Of a stretch of DNA of 64,000 bases, positions 39,665-48,751 are shown piece by piece. Position numbers and translations under genes: made by a program. Origin of the DNA: Longispora fulva (GTDB lineage: Bacteria > Actinomycetota > Actinomycetes > Mycobacteriales > Micromonosporaceae); assembly GCF_015751905.1 (NCBI RefSeq), contig NZ_JADOUF010000001.1:8493501-8557500 (forward strand), given 5' to 3'. The notes below the pieces were generated by a model. That model did not search any database and was not told the DNA's origin. It saw only the letters and a program-made list of their open reading frames with translations. How positions within the stretch are numbered: the first letter of the stretch is position 1; the number at the start of each line of letters is the position of its first letter.

Positions 39665-42418
39665 ATGAGCGATCAACCGACCCTGTTGGGGCGCGAGGAC
39701 GTTCTCGAACGGTGCCGGGCACAGCTGGACGCGGGTGCCGGCGTGCTGCTGTACGGACCGGCCGGCATCGGCAAGTCCGCGGTCGTGGAGGTCCTGGGCG
39801 CCGAAGCCGCCGCCCAGGGGCAGCTCGTCCTGCGCAGCACGCCCTCGGCCGTCGAGGCCGGACTCCCGCACCTGACCCTGTGCGACCTGTTCAGCGGCGT
39901 GCTCGACGTGGACCCGCCAGCCCTGCCCGGCCACCTGCGCGCGGCGCTGGAGACCGCGCTGCTGCGCGGGGCGCCCCTCGCCGGGGCCGCCACCGACCAG
40001 CTCGCCATCCGGCTCGGCGTCCTGGAACTGCTGCGCGGCCTCGCCCTGCGCGGCACCGTCCTGCTCGTCCTCGACGACGCGCACTGGATCGACCCGGCCA
40101 GCGCCGAGGTGCTCGCGTTCGCCGCCCGCAGGCTCGGCGGCCTGCCCGTCCGGATGCTCGTCACCGAACGCGTCGAGCCCGGCGCCGAACCGCTCGCGAT
40201 CGAGCTGCTCCCGCCACAGGTGACGGAGATCGCGCTCGACGGCCTGCCCGAGACCCTCCTCGGCGAACTGCTGCGCAACCGCCTGGACATGCCGCTCACC
40301 GGCGACACCCTCGGCCGGGTCCGCGCGTCCAGCGGCGGCAACCCGCTCTACGCCCTCGAACTCGGCCGGGCCCTGCGCCGCCGGGGCGAGCCGGTCCGCC
40401 CGGACGAGCCGCTGCCCGTCCCCGACCGGCTCCGGCCACTGCTGTCCGCCCGGCTCGCCGAACTGCCGGTCGCGGCCATGCCCGCGCTGCTCCTCGTCGC
40501 CGCGGCGGCCCGGCCCGGGCGCGAACTGCTGCCCACCGACGACCCCGGGCTCGCCGTCGGGCTGGCCACCGGGGTGCTGGGCCTGTCCCCGGGCGGCGAA
40601 CTGCGGTTCAGCCACCCGCTGCTCGGCGAGCTGGTCTACGCCGACGCGACCCCGGCACAGCGCCAGGCGGCCCACACCCGGCTCGCCGACCTCGTCCCCG
40701 ACCCGGTCGAAAGGGTCCGGCACCGGGCACTGGCCACGCCGGGACCCGACCGGGCGCTCGCCGAGGCCCTGGAGGCCGCGGCGGAGGTGGCCCTGGCCCG
40801 GGGCGCGCCGGGCACGGCCGCCGAACTGTGCCGGCTCGCCGCCGAACACACCCCAGGGGTCGTCGACGAGGAGCCCGCCGGAGCACCCGCCGACGGGCCG
40901 GCGCTCGTGTCGCACCGGCTGCTCGCCGCCGCCCGGCACGCGCACGCCGCCGGCCTGCCCGACCAGGTCCGCTCGGCGTGCCTGGCCGTCATCCGGGGCC
41001 CGGACCCTGCCGACCGGGTGGGCGCCCGGCTGCTGCACGCCCGGCTCCCCGGCCAGGATCCGGCCGACGTCAAGGCCCTGCTCGACGCCGCGGCCCTCGA
41101 CGCCGGGGGCGACCCGCGCCTCACCGGCTGGGTGCTGCTGGCCCGCGCCTACCAGGCCTTCCACGAGACCGGCGTCCGCGCCGGGCCGCCCGGCCTCGAC
41201 CGGATCGAGGAACTGGCCCGCGACGCCGGCGACGAGGAACTGGAGGTCGAGGCCATCGCCACCCGGCTCGCCCACCAGCTGCACCGCGACCCGCAGGGCT
41301 CCCTGGCGGTCCTGGAACGCGGCTGCGCCCTGGCCGCCGGCCAGCCGCTCACCGAGGCGTCGATCTTCATGCGGCAGATCCAGGCCGTGGCGCTGGTCCG
41401 GTCCGGGGACGTGCCCGGGGCGCTCGGCGCGCACGAACGCCTCCGGGCCGACACCGAACGCGCCGGCCGCACCCTGGACCTGTGCGACCTGTTGTTCACC
41501 GCCACCGGCCTGTACGAGCGGGCCGGCCGGTGCTCGGAGGCGCACGCCACGGGCCAGTACGGGGGCCGGCTGCGCGCGGAACTCGAGTCCGACCGGCTCG
41601 GCGAGCTGCTGCAACGGGGCGCGGCCGAACTCAACGGCGGCACGGCCGAACGCGCGTTCGAGCTGCTGGACGCCGCTGCGTCGGCCTGGGCGCGCACCGA
41701 CGCCGTGGAGTGGCTGGCCTACGCCCTCGGGCTGCGCGGCCGGGCCGAATGGCTCCTCGGCCGGTACGAGGCGTCCGCGCGCAGCCAGCGCCGCAGCCGT
41801 TCCCTGCTGCACCGCCAGGGTTACACCGACCCGGCGATGTTCCTGATCGACGCCGACCTCGCCGAGAGCCTGATCCTGACCGGGGCCACGGCCGAGGCCG
41901 CCGGCCTGCTCGGCGAGGCGCGCGCCGAGGCCGCCCGGCTGGGCCGCGACGTGGTGACCCTGGGCCTGACCAGGTCCCGGATCCTGCTCGCCGGGGTGAC
42001 CGGCGACCCCCGGGCCGCGGCCGACGAGCTGCGGGCGCTCCTGCCCGGGGATCACCCGTACCCGTTGGAGGTGGCCCGCGCGCTGCTCACCCTCGCCGCG
42101 TTGGAGCGCAGGGCGCGGCGGCGGGCGGCGGCCAGGGCGGCGTTGCAGGAGGCTGCCGAGCGGTACACCCTGGCCGGCTGCGTGCCGTACCTGCGGCACG
42201 CCGAGGCGGAGCTGGCCCGGCTCGACGCGCCCGAGGGTCCGCTGTCCGACCTGGAGCTGCGGATTGCGGAGCTGGTCCGGGCCGGGGCCACGAACCGGGA
42301 GATCGCCGGGGTGCTGCACCTGTCGGTCAAGGCGGTGGAGGCCAACCTGACCCGGCTGTTCCGCCGGCTGGGCGTGCGCAACCGGGCCGAACTGATCAGC
42401 CGGGCCCCGGCTGGATAG
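39665..42418 (+). CDS. LuxR-family large ATP-binding (LAL) regulator
   Basis: A 917-residue protein of the LAL (MalT-like) family. The N-terminal ATPase has Walker A GPAGIGKS (31-38) and Walker B LLVLDDAHWID. A long helical repeat region, poor in motifs, fills the middle. The C-terminal LuxR helix-turn-helix is LSDLELRIAELVRAGATNRE and HLSVKAVEANLTRLFRRLGV (about 855-915). Such regulators use ATP/ADP and an inducer to switch activator oligomers, often for sugar or secondary-metabolite genes. It is convergent with the polysaccharide operon and lies beside the secreted protease. The target is unknown. Confidence 0.9.
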   Translation: MSDQPTLLGREDVLERCRAQLDAGAGVLLYGPAGIGKSAVVEVLGAEAAAQGQLVLRSTPSAVEAGLPHLTLCDLFSGVLDVDPPALPGHLRAALETALLRGAPLAGAATDQLAIRLGVLELLRGLALRGTVLLVLDDAHWIDPASAEVLAFAARRLGGLPVRMLVTERVEPGAEPLAIELLPPQVTEIALDGLPETLLGELLRNRLDMPLTGDTLGRVRASSGGNPLYALELGRALRRRGEPVRPDEPLPVPDRLRPLLSARLAELPVAAMPALLLVAAAARPGRELLPTDDPGLAVGLATGVLGLSPGGELRFSHPLLGELVYADATPAQRQAAHTRLADLVPDPVERVRHRALATPGPDRALAEALEAAAEVALARGAPGTAAELCRLAAEHTPGVVDEEPAGAPADGPALVSHRLLAAARHAHAAGLPDQVRSACLAVIRGPDPADRVGARLLHARLPGQDPADVKALLDAAALDAGGDPRLTGWVLLARAYQAFHETGVRAGPPGLDRIEELARDAGDEELEVEAIATRLAHQLHRDPQGSLAVLERGCALAAGQPLTEASIFMRQIQAVALVRSGDVPGALGAHERLRADTERAGRTLDLCDLLFTATGLYERAGRCSEAHATGQYGGRLRAELESDRLGELLQRGAAELNGGTAERAFELLDAAASAWARTDAVEWLAYALGLRGRAEWLLGRYEASARSQRRSRSLLHRQGYTDPAMFLIDADLAESLILTGATAEAAGLLGEARAEAARLGRDVVTLGLTRSRILLAGVTGDPRAAADELRALLPGDHPYPLEVARALLTLAALERRARRRAAARAALQEAAERYTLAGCVPYLRHAEAELARLDAPEGPLSDLELRIAELVRAGATNREIAGVLHLSVKAVEANLTRLFRRLGVRNRAELISRAPAG

Positions 42419-42430
42419 TCCGGAGAGCGG

Positions 42431-42448
42431 GCCGCGCACCGGCGCGGC
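42431..42448. terminator. Short hairpin between convergent LAL and acyltransferase genes
   Basis: GCCGCGC (42431-42437) and GCGCGGC (42442-42448) pair around a 4-base loop in the 41-base gap between the two stop codons. Confidence 0.55.
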
Positions 42449-42459
42449 ACGCCCCGGGA

Positions 42460-45216
42460 TCAGCCGCCGTTCGAGCGCGTCGACACCGCCACCCAGTCGA
42501 CGAGCATCGGCTTCCCGGAAACGGTCGCGGCGTTCGGCCCGCCCGGCATCGTGCCGCCGACCGCCACGTTCAGGATCAGGAAGAATCCGTGCTCGGTGGC
42601 CGCCCGCCACGTCGCGGCGTCCACACTGTCCGCCCGGACCGTCTGGGTCAGCGCGCCGTCGAGGTACCAGCGCACCTCGGCGGCCTCCAGCTCCACCCGG
42701 TAGGTGTGGAACCCCGTGACACAGGCCGCGCACGGCCGCTCGCCCTTGCCCAGCCCCCGGGGCTCGTCGCACGGCCCGGCGACGTAGACCCCGCAGTGCA
42801 TCGTGGCGAGCACCCCTGGCCGGCCGTTGAGCTGTTCGACGACGTCCAGCTCGCCGACGCCCGGCCAGCCGGTGTACCCGTCGCGGAGCGCCCCGCCGAG
42901 CATCCAGAACGCCGGCCAGTACCCGGCCCCGGTGCCGGGGTCGACCTGGGGCAGCTGGATCGACGCCTCGACCCGCAGCGTGCCGGACCTCGGGGCGGCG
43001 AAGTCGGCGCGCCGGGACTCGATCCGCCCGGACGTCCACGTCCCGTCCCGCAGGGTCGGGGTGATCGCCAGCCGGCCGCCGGCCACGGCCACCGCGTCGG
43101 CGGTCATGGTCTCGACCTCGCCGGTGCCCCAGTTCGGGGCGGGGCAGCCGGGGTAGCAGGTGCCGAGGTCGTACAGCCAGTCGCGGGTGGACAAGGTCGT
43201 GCCGTCGAAGTCGTCCCGCCAGACCTGCTGCCAACCGGTGCCGGCGAGCAGGCCGCGCTGTTCGAGCAGCGCCTCGACCCGGGGCGCGAGCAGCGAGGTC
43301 AGGGTGGCCGTGAGGTGGCTGTCGTCGCGGTAGAGCAGCACGCCGCCGATCACAGCCGGACACGCGTCACCGGGGCAGAGCAGGTCGTCCACGTCGACGA
43401 CCCGCACGCCGGTCGGGGGCCGGTCGGCGACCGGGTCGGGGCGCAGCGCCGCCGACCGGGGGAACTGGCAGGCCCGCCAGTCGTCCAGGGCCCCGGACAC
43501 GCAGGTGGGCACGTCCCGGCCGGGCAGGGGAGTGGCCCGCAGATAGCCGACCGGGAGCCCGGCGAGCCCGGCGAGGGTGGCGTCCCAGCCGGCCCTCGGG
43601 TCGGCCACGTAGGCGTTCAGGGAGGCGGCCAGGACGAGCTTGGGCTGCGGCCAGGCGTTCACCCGGTTGAGCGCGTACCTGCGCCACTCGGTGCACTCGC
43701 GGTACTCCCGACCCAGTTGCGGGTTCACCACGGTCAGGGTCGCCAGCGGGCAGCCCTGTTTGGTCAGCACCTCGACGCCGAGGCCGCGCCGGGCGGCGAT
43801 CTGCGACACGGCCGGGAACCACTGTGCGGCCTGCGAGTCCCCGAGCAGCACGACCCGGTCCCCGGAAGCGGGGCCGAACCGGCACGGCGGGCTGACCACG
43901 GCGGCCGGGGCCACGAGGCACTCGCCCGGCAGCGGCCCGTAGTCGACCCGCGCGGCGGCCGGCGCCGGCACCACGGGCCCGCCGGTGGCCGGGCTGGCCG
44001 ACAGGGCGGCGGCCGTGAACTCGGCGAGCCCCGGCAGCCGGCCGCCGCCGTCCCCGAGCCCGCGCACGGCGGCGGTCCCGAGGACGAGTCCGGCGGCGAG
44101 GGGCAGCACGACGGCCGTCGCGCCGATCGCCAGTCCCCGGCGGGGGAACGCCGAGATGGCGGCGGAGAACCGGATCGGCCGCTCCACGAGCCACAGGGTC
44201 GCGGCGGCGGGCATCCCGGCGGCCAGCACCAGGGCGAGCTTCACCGGCCACTCCACGGGCCCGTAACGGGCCTCGGCGAGCACCAGAACGGGCCAGTGCC
44301 ACAGGTACCAGGCGAAGGACAGCCGGCCGACGAGGCGCACCGGGGCCCAGGACAACAGGGTCCGGGCCGGCCCCGCCCCGGACAGCAGCACGGCGACCGC
44401 GCCGAGCGTGGGCACCAGGGCGGCGGTACCCGGAAAAGGAGTCTGGCTTGTGAACGCCACGGTCGAGAAACCGATGGCGGCCAGCCCGGCCGCCCCGAGG
44501 ACCCCGCGCAGCCAGAGCGGCACCCGGGCGGCCCACGGCGCAGCCAGCGCGGCGAGCCCGCCGACCCCGAACTGCCACGCCCGCGACGGCGAGGAGAGAT
44601 AGGCCAGCGGCCCCGACGTCGCGGTCCAGCGCAGCGACAGCGCGAACGACGCCGCCGTGCCGAGCACCAGCACGGCCGCCACCACGGCGACCGGCCGCCG
44701 CCGGGCCAGGAACGCCACGAGGGCCAGCACCGGCGCCCAGAGCAGGTAGAACTGCTCCTCCACGCCGAGCGACCAGTAGTGCAGCAGCGGGCTGGGGTCC
44801 CCGGCGTGCAGGTAGTCGGTCCGGATGGCGATGAACCGCCAGTTGCCGACGTGTGCCGCCGCCGCGAGCACGTCGGTGGCCACGTCGCGCTGCCGGAGCG
44901 GCGGCAGCAGCACCCGGCCCGCGACGGCCGTGGCCAGCAGCACGAGCCCGGCGGCCGGCAGGATCCGCCGGGCCCGGCGGGCGTAGAACTCCGGCAGCGA
45001 CACCCGGCCGGTCCGGCGCAGCTCGGCGACGAGCAGGCCGGTGATCAGGAAGCCGGAGATCGCGAAGAAGACGTCCACGCCGATGTAGCCGCCCCCGAGA
45101 TGCGGCACGGCGGCGTGGAAGCCCAGCACGGTGAGGACCGCGACGGCGCGCAGGCCCTCGATGTCGGGCCGCCAGCCCGGACCCGCCGGCCCGGTCGGGC
45201 CGCCGACAGGCCTCAT
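42460..45216 (-). CDS. Fusion protein: membrane acyltransferase-3, SGNH domain and GH16 glucanase domain
   Basis: A 918-residue protein with three modules. Residues about 15-395 are an acyltransferase-3 (OafA-like) membrane domain of 10-11 spans, with the R-x10-H motif in GLRAVAVLTVLGFHA and GGYIGVDVFFAISGFLITG. Residues about 415-640 form an outside SGNH domain with GDSQAAQW (S about 460) and DDSH (D about 630, H about 633). Residues about 650-918 are a GH16 domain with intact catalytic E-x-D-x2-E in GELDVVEQ (about 787-792). AT3-SGNH pairs add O-acyl groups to extracellular sugars; GH16 cleaves or transglycosylates beta-glucans. The start at 45216 overlaps the 45-residue gene by ATGA. Confidence 0.88.
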   Translation of the reverse strand: MRPVGGPTGPAGPGWRPDIEGLRAVAVLTVLGFHAAVPHLGGGYIGVDVFFAISGFLITGLLVAELRRTGRVSLPEFYARRARRILPAAGLVLLATAVAGRVLLPPLRQRDVATDVLAAAAHVGNWRFIAIRTDYLHAGDPSPLLHYWSLGVEEQFYLLWAPVLALVAFLARRRPVAVVAAVLVLGTAASFALSLRWTATSGPLAYLSSPSRAWQFGVGGLAALAAPWAARVPLWLRGVLGAAGLAAIGFSTVAFTSQTPFPGTAALVPTLGAVAVLLSGAGPARTLLSWAPVRLVGRLSFAWYLWHWPVLVLAEARYGPVEWPVKLALVLAAGMPAAATLWLVERPIRFSAAISAFPRRGLAIGATAVVLPLAAGLVLGTAAVRGLGDGGGRLPGLAEFTAAALSASPATGGPVVPAPAAARVDYGPLPGECLVAPAAVVSPPCRFGPASGDRVVLLGDSQAAQWFPAVSQIAARRGLGVEVLTKQGCPLATLTVVNPQLGREYRECTEWRRYALNRVNAWPQPKLVLAASLNAYVADPRAGWDATLAGLAGLPVGYLRATPLPGRDVPTCVSGALDDWRACQFPRSAALRPDPVADRPPTGVRVVDVDDLLCPGDACPAVIGGVLLYRDDSHLTATLTSLLAPRVEALLEQRGLLAGTGWQQVWRDDFDGTTLSTRDWLYDLGTCYPGCPAPNWGTGEVETMTADAVAVAGGRLAITPTLRDGTWTSGRIESRRADFAAPRSGTLRVEASIQLPQVDPGTGAGYWPAFWMLGGALRDGYTGWPGVGELDVVEQLNGRPGVLATMHCGVYVAGPCDEPRGLGKGERPCAACVTGFHTYRVELEAAEVRWYLDGALTQTVRADSVDAATWRAATEHGFFLILNVAVGGTMPGGPNAATVSGKPMLVDWVAVSTRSNGG

Positions 45217-45350
45217 CGCGTCCACGGCAGCATCGGGTCGACGAGGCCGGAGGCGACCAGCGCCAGTACGGCCAACACGAGCGTGGCGGCCAGGCCCTCG
45301 GGCCAGCCGTAGCCGGAGGTCGTGCGGCGGCCGGCGGAAACCGTGGTCAT
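45213..45350 (-). CDS. 45-residue single-span membrane protein of the polysaccharide operon
   Basis: A 45-residue protein: MTTVSAGRRTTSGYGWPEGL, then a span ATLVLAVLALVASGLV and DPMLPWTR. It is joined to its neighbours by ATGA overlaps on both sides (start in the GT2 stop, stop in the acyltransferase start), so it is almost certainly translated. Small single-span subunits accompany several processive polysaccharide synthases. A role as an assembly or channel subunit of the GT2 enzyme is inferred from position only. Confidence 0.7.
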   Translation of the reverse strand: MTTVSAGRRTTSGYGWPEGLAATLVLAVLALVASGLVDPMLPWTR

Positions 45351-46876
45351 GACTTCTCCTTGAGCAGTGGTCGGAGCAGAGCGAAGATCAAGGGCACGCT
45401 GAGATACGAGGTGAGCGCGACGTAACCGCCCATCGCCCAGTGGTCGCGCGGGCCGAACCGGACGAGGTCGTAGCCGAGGCCGACCCAGGACAGCAGGGTG
45501 GTCAGGGTGAGCCAGCCGATCGCGACCCGGGCCACGGTGGTGGACAGCTTCGACCTCCCGGTCCCGGTGCCGGTCGGCACCCAGGTGGCGCTGCGCCGGC
45601 GCAGGGTGTGCACGAGGGCCGCCCCGGCGGCGAAGCTGACCAGCAGGTGCGAGCGGATCACCTCGACCCGCCAGTGCGTGGTCGACACCATCGGCAGCAG
45701 CACGAACCACATCCACACCGGCAGGATGATCGGCAGCACGTGCCAGGGCCGGATGTCGCCCGGGTAGCACAGCATCATGATGATCGGCGGCAGTGGGGCG
45801 GCGAACGCGTTCACCGCCGTCAGGACATAACTGAGAATGCCGTTCCAGTAGGACACCTTGAACCGCCACGGCGCCGACATCCGGTGGAACGCACGGTCGT
45901 GAATGAGGTGGAGATTGCCCATCGCCCACCGGTACTGCTGGTTGATGTAGGCGGGCAATGCGTCGGGCGACAATCCCTTCGCGAGTACGATCGGGACATA
46001 CTGCGTGCGGTATCCGTGTTTCAGCAGTTCCAGCCCGGTGTACATGTCCTCGCTGTGTTCGAGTTTCGCGAATCCGTCGATCTCCTCGATGGCCGACCGG
46101 CGGTAGAGCGCGTTGCTCCCGCAACAGATCGCCGCATTGTCGGCGTCCCGGGACGGTTGCAGCCAGCGGAAGAACCATTCCTGCGCGGAACCCGCCGAAC
46201 GCTGGATCCAGTTCATCGCCGGATCGGTGTCGAAGAACTGCGGACTCTGCACGATGCCCACCGCCGGGTCGGCCAGGTACGGCGCGAGGTGCCGGAGGAA
46301 GTCGGGCCGGGGGCAGAAGTCCGCGTCGAGGATCGCGATCAGGTCGCCGGCGCTGACGGTCAGCGCGTGGTTGAGGTTGCCGGCCTTCTTCAGCACCCCT
46401 CGGTCGGGGCGCACCACGTACTCATAGCCGTGGCGGAAAGCGAGTTCGCGCACCTCAGGGCGGTCGCCGTCGTCGAGGACCCAGACCGTGAGCGGCCCGT
46501 CCCAGTCGAGGGCGGCCACGGCGCGGTAGGCGTTGGCGAGCACGTCGAGCGGCTCGCCGCAGGTGGGCAGGAAGACGTCCACGTCAGGGACCAGCGCCGG
46601 GGTCCACGACCGGACCAGCAGCTCGTGCGAGGCGCGGGTCAGCCGGCGCTGGCGTTGACCGTCCACGAGGGACAGGGCCCAGCCGGCGACATTGACCGCG
46701 AGTACGGCGAGGAATGCCCATAACGCGGGATGCCGGAGCGCGAACAGGAATAGGGTGACGGCCGTGAATATGTAGGAGAAGAGTACCGACAGGAGCACCC
46801 ATCGGCGTTGCGGGCCGAAGTACGAGTAGAGCTCGTCGTCGTCGGGTGGAGCGGGGAGGAGCGTTGTCGCGGACAT
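45347..46876 (-). CDS. Processive family-2 glycosyltransferase, cellulose/curdlan-synthase-like
   Basis: A 509-residue membrane glycosyltransferase. Two N-terminal spans (about 27-70) precede a GT2 domain with D135/D136 in VLDDGDR, D-A-D in AILDADFCPR (184-186), the base in HSEDMYTG (276-277) and the QxxRW-type motif QQYRWAMGN (313-317). About five C-terminal spans follow. This is the layout of BcsA and of curdlan synthase, which join UDP-glucose units and thread the chain through the membrane. No PilZ domain is present. The GH16 domain in the same operon favours a beta-1,3-containing glucan, but this is inference. The start at 46876 is chosen because MSATTLLPAPP begins the conserved part. 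Confidence 0.87.
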   Translation of the reverse strand: MSATTLLPAPPDDDELYSYFGPQRRWVLLSVLFSYIFTAVTLFLFALRHPALWAFLAVLAVNVAGWALSLVDGQRQRRLTRASHELLVRSWTPALVPDVDVFLPTCGEPLDVLANAYRAVAALDWDGPLTVWVLDDGDRPEVRELAFRHGYEYVVRPDRGVLKKAGNLNHALTVSAGDLIAILDADFCPRPDFLRHLAPYLADPAVGIVQSPQFFDTDPAMNWIQRSAGSAQEWFFRWLQPSRDADNAAICCGSNALYRRSAIEEIDGFAKLEHSEDMYTGLELLKHGYRTQYVPIVLAKGLSPDALPAYINQQYRWAMGNLHLIHDRAFHRMSAPWRFKVSYWNGILSYVLTAVNAFAAPLPPIIMMLCYPGDIRPWHVLPIILPVWMWFVLLPMVSTTHWRVEVIRSHLLVSFAAGAALVHTLRRRSATWVPTGTGTGRSKLSTTVARVAIGWLTLTTLLSWVGLGYDLVRFGPRDHWAMGGYVALTSYLSVPLIFALLRPLLKEKS

Positions 46877-47103
46877 GCTGAAGGAAGCCCCCTGGATACG
46901 GGCCTGAATAAGTGGGATTCGATGGATGGGCCGGCCGGACTGCCACACTGCCGGCCGGTCGACAGCATTTAGTAAACACGTCTCACAGTTAGTGTGGGAA
47001 GCGTAAAGGCGACGCTGTGATCGGGCTCACCGGATACCCATTCCATACTGGACGGTAATCTCCCGGCGCGCCATTCCCTGGTCATCCGTTGTTTAATGGC
47101 GGC
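46877..47103. promoter_or_regulatory. Divergent promoter region of the polysaccharide operon and methyltransferase gene
   Basis: A 227-base gap with an AT-richer island (TTTAGTAAACACG near 46968-46980) that gives a -10-like TACTAAAT on the minus strand for the GT2 gene. On the plus strand TTTAAT lies about 7 bases before the methyltransferase ATG with no ribosome-binding site, suggesting a leaderless start. No clear operator was seen. Confidence 0.4.
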
Positions 47104-47739
47104 ATGGAAGACGCCAGCATCCGCACCCGCGCCGTGTACGACCACGTGGCCGACCGCTACGCCCAACTGCACGGCACGGTGCCGCCGGCCGTCGTGGACC
47201 TCGCCGACGACTTCGCCCGGGTCGGCGGGGCGGCGGGGGCGGTTCTCGACCTCGGGTGCGGCGCCGGGCGCGACATGGCGTTCTGGGAGGCCCGCGGCGC
47301 CCGGGTGGTCGGTCTCGACCTGTCCACCGGGATGCTCGACCACGCGGCCGGGCTGGTGGCGGGGCCGCTGGTCCAGGGCGACATGCTCCGGCTGCCGTTC
47401 GCGGACGGGGCGTTCACCGGGGTGTGGTCGATCGCGTCGATCCTGCACCTGCCGCACGCGGTCGCGCCCGCCGCCGTCGCCGAGATCGCCCGGGTGCTGA
47501 AGCCCGGCGGGGTGCTCGCGCTCAGTCTCCAGGCGGGCAGGGGCGAGTCCTGGGAGGTGGGGCCGTACCAGGAGGAGCGGTTCTTCGCCCGCTACGACCT
47601 GGCCGGCGCCCGGGCCCTGGTCTCCGGCGCGGGGCTGGCGGTCGGGGACTCCCGGAGCATCCGGCACGGGGACGGGCGCGGCTGGCTGCAGGTGCTGGCC
47701 GTGCGGCCGGTCGCGCGATCCCCGAAGCCTTCGCACTAA
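47104..47739 (+). CDS. Class I SAM-dependent methyltransferase
   Basis: A 211-residue methyltransferase. Motif I is VLDLGCGAGRDMAF, the acidic end of strand 2 is VVGLDLSTGML, and motif IV-like VWSIASILHLPHAVAP is followed by LKPGGVLALSL. These bind S-adenosylmethionine in the Methyltransf_11/25 group. The substrate is unknown. It lies 10 bases before the epimerase gene and is probably co-transcribed with it, so a sugar or lipid substrate is possible. Confidence 0.85.
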   Translation: MEDASIRTRAVYDHVADRYAQLHGTVPPAVVDLADDFARVGGAAGAVLDLGCGAGRDMAFWEARGARVVGLDLSTGMLDHAAGLVAGPLVQGDMLRLPFADGAFTGVWSIASILHLPHAVAPAAVAEIARVLKPGGVLALSLQAGRGESWEVGPYQEERFFARYDLAGARALVSGAGLAVGDSRSIRHGDGRGWLQVLAVRPVARSPKPSH

Positions 47740-47749
47740 TATCAGCCGA

Positions 47750-48679
47750 ATGCGCATTCTCGTCACCGGTGGCGCCGGGTACGTCGGCTCGACCCTCGTC
47801 CCGATGCTGCTCGCCGACGGGCACGCCGTCCGGGTCCTCGACACCCTGCGGTTCGGCGGCCAGGGGCTGCTCGGCTGCGCGCGGTACCCGGCGTTCGAGC
47901 TGGTCAAGGGCGACGTGCGCGACTTCGCGGCCGTGGACGACGCGGCCGACGACGTGGACGTGATCGTGCACCTGGCCGCGATCGTCGGCTACCCGGCGTG
48001 CAAGAAGGAGCCGGACGTCGCCGTGGCCACCAACGTCGACGGCACCCGCAACGTGGTCCGCGCCCGCCGCCCCGGCCAGCGCCTCGTGTTCGCCTCCACC
48101 GGCAGCGTGTACGGCGCGGTGCCCGACTACCTGTGCCACGAGGACACCCCGCGCGCCCCGATCACGCTGTACGGCGAGACGAAGGCCGAGGCCGAGCAAC
48201 TCGTCCTCGCCGCGGGCGACGCGGTGGCGCTGCGCTACGCCACGGCCTTCGGCGCGAGCCCCCGGATGCGGCTGGACCTGATGCCGAACACGTTCGCCTA
48301 CCAGGCCGTCCACGACCGGAGCCTCATCGTGTACGAGGGCGGCTTCAAGCGCACCTTCGTCCACGTCCACGACATGGCCCGCTCGATCGTGTTCGCCCTG
48401 GACAACTGGGCGGCCATGCGCGACGACGTGTACAACGTCGGCCACGAGCGGATGAACTTCACGAAGGCCGAGGTGGCCCGCAAGATCCTGGAGCACGTGG
48501 ACTACTACCTGTACTTCGCCGAGACCGGGTCCGACGAGGACAAGCGCGACTACGAGGTGTCCTACGCGAAGATCCGCTCCCGGGGTTTCGAGACCGAGAT
48601 CGACCTGGACGCCGGCGTGGCGGAGCTGGTCAAGGCGGTGTCGCTGATTAACGTTGTGAACCCGTACGGCAACGTTTAA
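47750..48679 (+). CDS. NAD-dependent epimerase/dehydratase (extended SDR)
   Basis: A 309-residue extended short-chain dehydrogenase. The Rossmann motif GGAGYVG is at the N-terminus, the active site has S/T in FASTGSVYG and Y-x3-K in LYGETKAEAE (about Y141, K145). Family members interconvert or dehydrate nucleotide sugars. It follows the methyltransferase gene by 10 bases and lies 0.9 kb from the GT2 operon, so it may supply a modified sugar. The exact substrate cannot be assigned. Confidence 0.87.
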   Translation: MRILVTGGAGYVGSTLVPMLLADGHAVRVLDTLRFGGQGLLGCARYPAFELVKGDVRDFAAVDDAADDVDVIVHLAAIVGYPACKKEPDVAVATNVDGTRNVVRARRPGQRLVFASTGSVYGAVPDYLCHEDTPRAPITLYGETKAEAEQLVLAAGDAVALRYATAFGASPRMRLDLMPNTFAYQAVHDRSLIVYEGGFKRTFVHVHDMARSIVFALDNWAAMRDDVYNVGHERMNFTKAEVARKILEHVDYYLYFAETGSDEDKRDYEVSYAKIRSRGFETEIDLDAGVAELVKAVSLINVVNPYGNV

Positions 48680-48751
48680 CCCTTTCCATACCGGTGGGGG
48701 CCGGACCGCCTGAGATCATATTGGGCATCTTCAATATCTAGGGAGATGTCC

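Noticed and set aside
39509-45312. Very long open frames (1284 residues on the minus strand, 1866 on the plus strand) across the LAL and polysaccharide genes
   Set aside because: They are Pro/Arg/Gly-rich shadows of high-GC genes with no domains, and they conflict with frames that have full catalytic motifs.
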